The notes under the pieces were generated by a model, which ran no database searches, had not been told where the DNA came from, and was given only the letters and a program-made list of their open reading frames with translations. The position numbers and the translations under genes are program-made. A DNA stretch of 37,532 bases, taken from assembly GCA_021604365.1 (NCBI GenBank), contig BQIZ01000013.1:1-37532 (forward strand), in the 5' to 3' direction. The DNA comes from Nitrospirales bacterium (GTDB lineage: Bacteria; Nitrospirota; Nitrospiria; Nitrospirales; UBA8639). Positions 32,220 to 37,532 of the stretch are shown here, in pieces. Every line of letters begins with the position of its first letter. The stretch's first letter is position 1.

Positions 32220-34253
32220 ATGCCTGATGAGCTCAATGATTTTTGGGGGAGAGGAATGAAAGGAGTGCGTAGAGAAATGAGTGGAAGGAAACTAAAAAGA
32301 AATGCTGCGGTCATCCTGATCAGCATGATTACGGTAATGCTGTTGCTCCCGATCGGTATTGCTTTTCCTATTCTGTTTGGAAATGGTGAAGCCATCGCAT
32401 CCGGGGGAGGAGGGCAAAGTGCTCAGTCTGCTCAAGAGGTGGTGGAAGGAGAGGAAGGCGAAGCGCCGGTGGAAATGGGTCGGGATATTTATTACAAGAC
32501 AGAGGGCGTGGTGTCGAGTGAAACGGCTCCACTCACCGCGGATAATACACATGATTATCCTCGTTACGGCAATTTTGAAAGTCGAGTGCTGATTTGGGTT
32601 GCGAACCAACAGCATTTGTATTACGGCAGTTTTGTTTTGGCGGTTCCCATCTTCTGCATGGTGATCGAGTTTATCGGCATGGTGACAAAGGATAAGGCCA
32701 TGGCGAAGAAATACGACCAACTGGCCTATGATTTCATCCGAATCAGTCTGACGGCATATTCGCTCACCGCGATCCTTGGGGGAATTCTTCTCTTTACCTT
32801 TCTCACTCTGTATCCCACATTTTTCAGCTATCTTTCGGGAATTTTCCGTCCGGTCATGCATATCTATGCTCTGCTCTTCGTGGCGGAAAGCGGGACTTTA
32901 TATATCTACTATTACGGATGGGACAGGATGAGGGAAGGAGTTCTGAAGTGGGTACATCTCAGTATCGCCGTGGTTTTAAATGTCATTGGAACGGTCCTGA
33001 TGTTTTTGGCGAATTCGTGGATTGCCTTCATGATGTCGCCGGCAGGGGTGGATGAACAAGGACGGTACCTTGGAAATATTTGGCATGCGATTCATAGCGC
33101 GTTGTGGAATCCACTGAATGTTCATCGAATTTTAGGAAATATGGCATTCGGAGGCAGCGTCGTTGCCGCTTACGCGGCCTATCGTTTTTTATCGGCGAAA
33201 TCCGATGAAGAGCGAGCCCATTATGATTGGATGGGATATGTCGCGATGTTTATCGCGGTCATTTTCCTCATTCCATTGCCGTTTGCGGGCTATTGGCTCA
33301 TGCGGGAGGTGTATGCCTATCGCCAACAAATGGGGATTACCCTGATGGGGGGACTTCTCGCCTGGTTATTTATTATTCAGGCCACAATGATCGGTGCACT
33401 CTTCCTGAGTACCAGTTACTACTTGTGGCAATGCTTTGGCCGGATGCCGGGTGCTGAACGATTTCAACGATATATTAAGTATCTGGTGTTCATCGCGGTC
33501 GTGGGATTACTGGTGTTCATTACGCCCCATACCATTGTCATGACCCCGGCTGAGTTGAAAGCCATGGGAGGTCAACAGCATCCGGTCTTAGGGAACTATG
33601 GGGTGATGTCTGCCAAAAATGGCGGGATCAATATGCTCATCATTGTGACAATTGTGAGTTTCATTTGGTATCAGCGCGGCAATTTAATTCCGGCCGTGTC
33701 ATGGAAAAAACTCGGCAATATTTTTATGACCTGCTTTTTCGTGGTCGGAAGTCTGAATATTATTTGGTTAGCGATCTATGGGTATTTCATTCCGGCGAAC
33801 GTTCGGATTGGGCTGTCGGTTCCTCAGGTCGCCACCACAATGTCGTGCCTCTTATTAATGATGCCCATGAATCTGGCCATGCTGAAAAATGCCAGAGTGG
33901 CGGGACCCATTCAATGGGGCAAAATGCCGGCGCGGTCGCAATATGCCCTGATTGCCCTGGCCACGGAATTTACCTGGATGATGGCCTTGATGGGATACAT
34001 CCGCTCATCAGTTCGCCTCTTCTGGCATGTGAACGAGGTCATGCGGGATAACTCGCCATGGGCTTATACCCATACCATCGGGTTTGCCGCGAATATGATT
34101 TCCTTCAATGTTCTGCTGTTCTGGTCGACCATTCTCTTTGTGTTCTGGCTGGCTGCTTTTGCCGGCAAAAAGCACACAGCGCCGGAGACGCCGAAGGTAC
34201 CAGAGTCACAGGCTGTGCCGCAGTTCACTCCTCAAGCGGCCAGTCGTTCCTGA
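32220..34253 (+). CDS. Cytochrome bd-like oxidase subunit (Nitrospira type)
   Basis: A 677-residue integral membrane protein with about 14 predicted helices, one near residues 29-53, then a ~90-residue charged loop (EGEEGEAPVEMGRDIYYKTEGV...), and thirteen more between about 135 and 655. It resembles CydA in its core (HLYYGSFVLAVPIFCMVIEF, FANSWIAFM, GYWLMREVYAYRQ), but is longer than the ~450-520-residue CydA because of added helices. Nitrospira genomes are known to encode such bd-like proteins, proposed as unusual terminal oxidases. Start choice is uncertain: ATG at 32220 (distant AAGGAG), 32256 (strong GGGGGAGAGG) and 32277 are all possible. No CydB follows; the next genes are a small membrane protein and nxrA. 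Confidence 0.82.
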   Translation: MPDELNDFWGRGMKGVRREMSGRKLKRNAAVILISMITVMLLLPIGIAFPILFGNGEAIASGGGGQSAQSAQEVVEGEEGEAPVEMGRDIYYKTEGVVSSETAPLTADNTHDYPRYGNFESRVLIWVANQQHLYYGSFVLAVPIFCMVIEFIGMVTKDKAMAKKYDQLAYDFIRISLTAYSLTAILGGILLFTFLTLYPTFFSYLSGIFRPVMHIYALLFVAESGTLYIYYYGWDRMREGVLKWVHLSIAVVLNVIGTVLMFLANSWIAFMMSPAGVDEQGRYLGNIWHAIHSALWNPLNVHRILGNMAFGGSVVAAYAAYRFLSAKSDEERAHYDWMGYVAMFIAVIFLIPLPFAGYWLMREVYAYRQQMGITLMGGLLAWLFIIQATMIGALFLSTSYYLWQCFGRMPGAERFQRYIKYLVFIAVVGLLVFITPHTIVMTPAELKAMGGQQHPVLGNYGVMSAKNGGINMLIIVTIVSFIWYQRGNLIPAVSWKKLGNIFMTCFFVVGSLNIIWLAIYGYFIPANVRIGLSVPQVATTMSCLLLMMPMNLAMLKNARVAGPIQWGKMPARSQYALIALATEFTWMMALMGYIRSSVRLFWHVNEVMRDNSPWAYTHTIGFAANMISFNVLLFWSTILFVFWLAAFAGKKHTAPETPKVPESQAVPQFTPQAASRS

Positions 34254-34396
34254 TGTGGTTCATGGCGAAATGATGGATGGCTTGGTGAAAAATCATGGGT
34301 TCATGAAACCAATGGTAGGACAGAGGGATGAAAGGCGCATTCACTCATTCAAGGTGAAGCGCATGATGAAGTGGTTGAATCGTGAAGGAGAGCAAG

Positions 34397-34594
34397 ATGA
34401 TGGAATTTTGGGTTTCGAATCCTCTGATTGAAATGATTTTCGGAATAGTTAGCTTCGTGGGAGTCCTCGTATTGGGTTGGGCAAATCTTATGGTCGAGCC
34501 ACCGAAAAACGCGGTGGCGATACCTGCTGACTTGAATGTCTGGGAAAGACATCGGTTACGGCAGTCTCAAAGAAGGGAGGGATATCAGAATTAA
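34397..34594 (+). CDS. Small single-helix membrane protein between the bd-like gene and nxrA
   Basis: A 65-residue protein MMEFWVSNPLIEMIFGIVSFVGVLVLGWANLMVEPPKNAVAIPADLNVWERHRLRQSQRREGYQN. One membrane helix (about 9-31) with a short N-terminal side and a basic, polar C-terminal tail. The ribosome site AAGGAG precedes two adjacent ATGs. It lies 143 bp after the bd-like stop and 43 bp before nxrA. I know no named family; position suggests an accessory subunit or assembly factor of the bd-like or NXR complex, which is inference. Confidence 0.7.
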   Translation: MMEFWVSNPLIEMIFGIVSFVGVLVLGWANLMVEPPKNAVAIPADLNVWERHRLRQSQRREGYQN

Positions 34595-34637
34595 TTGGGC
34601 AGTCAGGAATGTTAACCTTAATTTGGAGGAGCGTTTC

Positions 34638-37532
34638 ATGTTTGTTACAAAAAGGCAATTTTTGAAAATTACAGCAAGTACCGTAGCTGCTGTGGCGTTG
34701 GCGGATAAAGCGCTGGCGTTGACGGCGTTGCAGCCTGTTGTAGAAGTAGGTAACCCCTTGGGCGAATATCCGGATCGTTCCTGGGAACGGGTTTATCACG
34801 ATCAATATCGCTATGACAGTTCGTTTACCTGGTGTTGTTCCCCCAATGACACGCATGCCTGTCGGATCCGGGCGTTTGTCCGGAATGGGGTCGTCATGCG
34901 CGTGGAGCAGAATTATGATCATCAAACGTATGAAGATCTCTATGGCAATCGTGGGACCTTTGCGCATAACCCCCGGATGTGTTTGAAGGGGTTTACCTAC
35001 CATCGTCGGGTCTATGGCCCGTATCGTTTGAAGGGCCCTTTGATGCGGCGTGGCTGGAAGGCCTGGATGGATGAGGGAAGTCCGGAATTAACACCAACGG
35101 TTATGACCAAATATAAATTCAATGCCCGCTATTTGGATGATATGTTACGGGTCTCTTGGGATACCGCGTTTACGTATTTGGCCAAGGCCATGATCGTGAT
35201 CGCCAACCGGTATAGCGGCGAGGCAGGGGCGAGGAGATTGCGAGAGCAAGGGTATCCTCCGGAAATGATCGAGATGATGAAGGGCTCGGGAGTCCGGAGC
35301 ATGAAATTCCGTGCCGGCATGCCTGTGTTAGGTGTCATCGGAAAAATGGGAATCACCAGAATGAACGGGGGATGTGGAGCCCTGTTGGATAGTTGGGTGA
35401 GAAAAGTCGGACCGGACAGTGCTCAGGGGGGGCGGTATTTTAATAATTTAACCTGGCACGGTGATCAGGATCCTTCTCAGCCTTTCTGGTCAGGAGCGCA
35501 AGCCATCGATTGTGATCTTTCTGACATGCGGTTCACCAAGATGAACACGAGCTGGGGTAAAAACTTTGTTGAAAACAAAATGCCGGAAGCGCATTGGAAA
35601 CTCGAATCCATTGAACGGGGCGCCCGAGTGGTGGTCATTACCCCGGAATACAATCCGACTGCACAACGCGCTGATTATTGGATGCCGGTCCGTCCCGAGA
35701 CTGATGGCGCGTTATTCCTCGGGGCTTGCAAAATGATTTTAGACGAAGGCCTTCAGGACAGCGATTTCATTCGATCCAGTACGGATCTCCCCTTATTGAT
35801 TCGCACGGATACCTTGCAATATTTGGATCCACGGGATGTCATTCAGGATTTTGCGTTCCCGGATTTCTCTAAATCTTACTCTGGTCAAGTCCAAGGACTG
35901 TCGGCTTCGCAGATCGCTCGCCTTGGAGGGTGTATGGTGTGGGACCTCAACCAGGAGAAGGCGGTCCCGCTTCATCGTGAATTGGTGGGATGGCATTTTA
36001 AAAACAGCGGTATTGATCCGGCGTTAACGGGTACATTCAGGGTGAAATTACTGAGTGGGAGGGAGGCAGATGTGATGCCCCTTTTCCAGATGTACCAGGT
36101 TCATCTTCAGGATTATGATCTGGATACCGTTCATCAAATCAATCGATGTCCGAAGGACCTTATTGTGAGATGGGCCCGGGATAACGGGACCATCAAGCCT
36201 GCCGCCATTCATAATGGAGAAGGCGTCTGTCACTATTTTCATATGACGTCGATGGGACGTGCGGCCGCAATGGTGATGATACTGACCGGAAACATGGGGA
36301 AATTCGGAACCGGATGTCATACATGGTCAGGAAACTATAAAGTTGGTGTTTGGGCTGCCACGCCATGGTCAGGGGAGGGTATAGGTATACATACCGGGGA
36401 AAATCCGTTCAAAATCACGACGGACCCGAATGCCCATGGGAAAGAGATTAATTACCGTCCGTACTATTATGGCGAAGAGACGACTTACTGGAACCACGGC
36501 GATACGGCCTTGATTGTGAATACGCCGAAGTACGGTCGACGGGTGTTTACGGGCAAAACGCACATGCCGACACCGAGCAAGCTCCGATGGGTGGCGAATG
36601 TCAATATTCTCAATAATGCCAAGCACCATTATGACATGGTCAAGAATGTGGATCCCCACATTGAGGTGATTGTGACTCAGGACATTGAAATGACATCCGA
36701 TGTGAATCATGCCGATCTGTCATTCGCGGTGAATGGGTGGATGGAATTTACCTATCCGGAAATGACCGCCACCGTTTCGAATCCCTGGTTCCAGGTGTGG
36801 AAAGGCGGCATCCGGCCGTTATATGACACGCGGAATGATTTGGATACGGTTGCGGGCGTCGCGGCCAAACTCACCGAAATGACGGGGGATGGGCGATTTA
36901 AAGATTACTTTAAATTTGTTTATGACAATCGCGTGGATGTGTATGTGCAACGGTTGTTGGATGCCGGTAGCACGTCCTATGGCTATAACGCGGATACGAT
37001 GTTGAAGTCGGAAAAGGGCTGGATGGTGATGACCCGGACCTATCCTCGCGTCCCATTGTGGGAAGAGACCAACGAATCGAAGCCGCATTGGACGCGCAGC
37101 GGACGCCTGGAGACCTACCGGGTGGAGCCGGAAGCCATTGAATATGGGGAAAACTTCATCTCGCACAGGGAAGGAACGGAGGCAACCCCGTATTTACCGA
37201 ATGCGATCATGTCCTCCAATCCGTATATCCGGCCGGATGACTATGGGGTGCCGATCACGGCGCAACATCATGACGACAAAACCATCCGCAACATCAAATT
37301 GCCCTGGGCGGAAATTAAACGGTACGCCAATCCGCTCTGGGAGAAGGGGTATCAGTTCTATTGCGTCACTCCGAAGACCCGGCATCGGGTGCATAGCCAA
37401 TGGTCGGTGAATGACTGGGTGCAGATGTATGAATCCAACTTTGGTGATGCGTATCGGATGGATAAGCGGACGCCAGGGGTCGGCGAGCATCAAATCCATA
37501 TCAACCCGGCGGCGGCCAAGGATCGGGGTGTC
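34638..37532 (+). CDS. nxrA: Nitrite oxidoreductase alpha subunit (partial, 3' end outside window)
   Basis: The first 965 codons of a protein that in Nitrospira is about 1,147 residues, so roughly 180 are missing. It catalyses nitrite to nitrate oxidation with a bis-MGD molybdenum cofactor. The N-terminus (FVTKRQFLKITASTVAAVALADKALALTA) is a Tat-like signal with Lys-Arg in place of Arg-Arg, followed by a hydrophobic stretch, so export to the periplasmic side is expected. The iron-sulfur motif is Cys67-x3-Asp71-x3-Cys75 with Cys115, in register with NarG His50-Cys54-Cys58-Cys93. Also seen are the dimethylsulfoxide-reductase-family segments HGDQDPSQPFWSGAQAIDCD, PTAQRADYWMPVRPETDGAL and HTWSGNYK. 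The ribosome site TTTGGAGGAG is strong. nxrB presumably follows beyond the window. Confidence 0.95.
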   Translation, partial: MFVTKRQFLKITASTVAAVALADKALALTALQPVVEVGNPLGEYPDRSWERVYHDQYRYDSSFTWCCSPNDTHACRIRAFVRNGVVMRVEQNYDHQTYEDLYGNRGTFAHNPRMCLKGFTYHRRVYGPYRLKGPLMRRGWKAWMDEGSPELTPTVMTKYKFNARYLDDMLRVSWDTAFTYLAKAMIVIANRYSGEAGARRLREQGYPPEMIEMMKGSGVRSMKFRAGMPVLGVIGKMGITRMNGGCGALLDSWVRKVGPDSAQGGRYFNNLTWHGDQDPSQPFWSGAQAIDCDLSDMRFTKMNTSWGKNFVENKMPEAHWKLESIERGARVVVITPEYNPTAQRADYWMPVRPETDGALFLGACKMILDEGLQDSDFIRSSTDLPLLIRTDTLQYLDPRDVIQDFAFPDFSKSYSGQVQGLSASQIARLGGCMVWDLNQEKAVPLHRELVGWHFKNSGIDPALTGTFRVKLLSGREADVMPLFQMYQVHLQDYDLDTVHQINRCPKDLIVRWARDNGTIKPAAIHNGEGVCHYFHMTSMGRAAAMVMILTGNMGKFGTGCHTWSGNYKVGVWAATPWSGEGIGIHTGENPFKITTDPNAHGKEINYRPYYYGEETTYWNHGDTALIVNTPKYGRRVFTGKTHMPTPSKLRWVANVNILNNAKHHYDMVKNVDPHIEVIVTQDIEMTSDVNHADLSFAVNGWMEFTYPEMTATVSNPWFQVWKGGIRPLYDTRNDLDTVAGVAAKLTEMTGDGRFKDYFKFVYDNRVDVYVQRLLDAGSTSYGYNADTMLKSEKGWMVMTRTYPRVPLWEETNESKPHWTRSGRLETYRVEPEAIEYGENFISHREGTEATPYLPNAIMSSNPYIRPDDYGVPITAQHHDDKTIRNIKLPWAEIKRYANPLWEKGYQFYCVTPKTRHRVHSQWSVNDWVQMYESNFGDAYRMDKRTPGVGEHQIHINPAAAKDRGV

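Overview
The window looks like a Nitrospira-type nitrite-oxidising bacterium. The strongest evidence is the 3' end: the first 965 codons of a periplasmic-type nitrite oxidoreductase alpha subunit (NxrA), preceded by a small one-helix membrane protein and a 14-helix cytochrome bd-like oxidase protein, a combination known from Nitrospira. Moderate GC (about half, judged by eye) would suit a marine lineage such as N. marina rather than a high-GC one, but this is a guess.

Layout. 1-1867 (minus): an osmoprotectant-type ABC transporter (ATPase plus a fused binding protein/permease cut by the window start). 2212-3625: a sigma-54-type promoter, a zinc-ribbon protein and two receiver-domain proteins. 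5242-16644: three sigma-54 enhancer-binding proteins (EBPs), two paralogous small secreted proteins, an FNR-type flavin reductase, and a two-gene cassette (secreted triple-repeat protein plus CBS-pair protein). 16734-20086: a LexA/CI-like repressor with an interrupted N-terminus, a transaldolase-family protein, a DUF488 protein and a second FNR-type reductase. 20237-25662 (minus): small proteins, a mannose-1-phosphate guanylyltransferase-like enzyme and an OmpR-type two-component system. 26340-31791: Rnk, a second copy of the secreted/CBS cassette, superoxide dismutase, a hemerythrin-like protein and a divergent small transaldolase-like protein. 32220-37532: the bd-like protein, the small membrane protein and nxrA.

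The main theme is sigma-54 control. Seven GG-N10-GC elements (five matching both dinucleotides, two with a weaker -12) lie upstream of the zinc-ribbon gene, both small secreted proteins, one FNR-type reductase, both secreted/CBS cassettes and the small transaldolase-like gene. The two small secreted paralogs share an upstream array of TGTAAC half-sites at identical offsets (0, +10, +45) and an identical 123-bp distance to the promoter, although the surrounding DNA has diverged. A module made of an EBP Fis-domain tail, a CCACG/CGTGG hairpin and a sigma-54 promoter occurs three times (about 14.79-15.25, 27.10-27.57 and 30.63-31.04 kb). One copy follows an intact EBP and two follow decayed EBP tails. 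This suggests a regulon spread by segmental duplication. Its targets (CBS sensor, secreted beta-repeat protein, flavin reductases, transaldolase-like proteins) form a candidate undescribed system.

A non-autonomous transposon-like repeat with imperfect terminal inverted repeats is present in three copies, two of them with apparent 5-6 bp target duplications.
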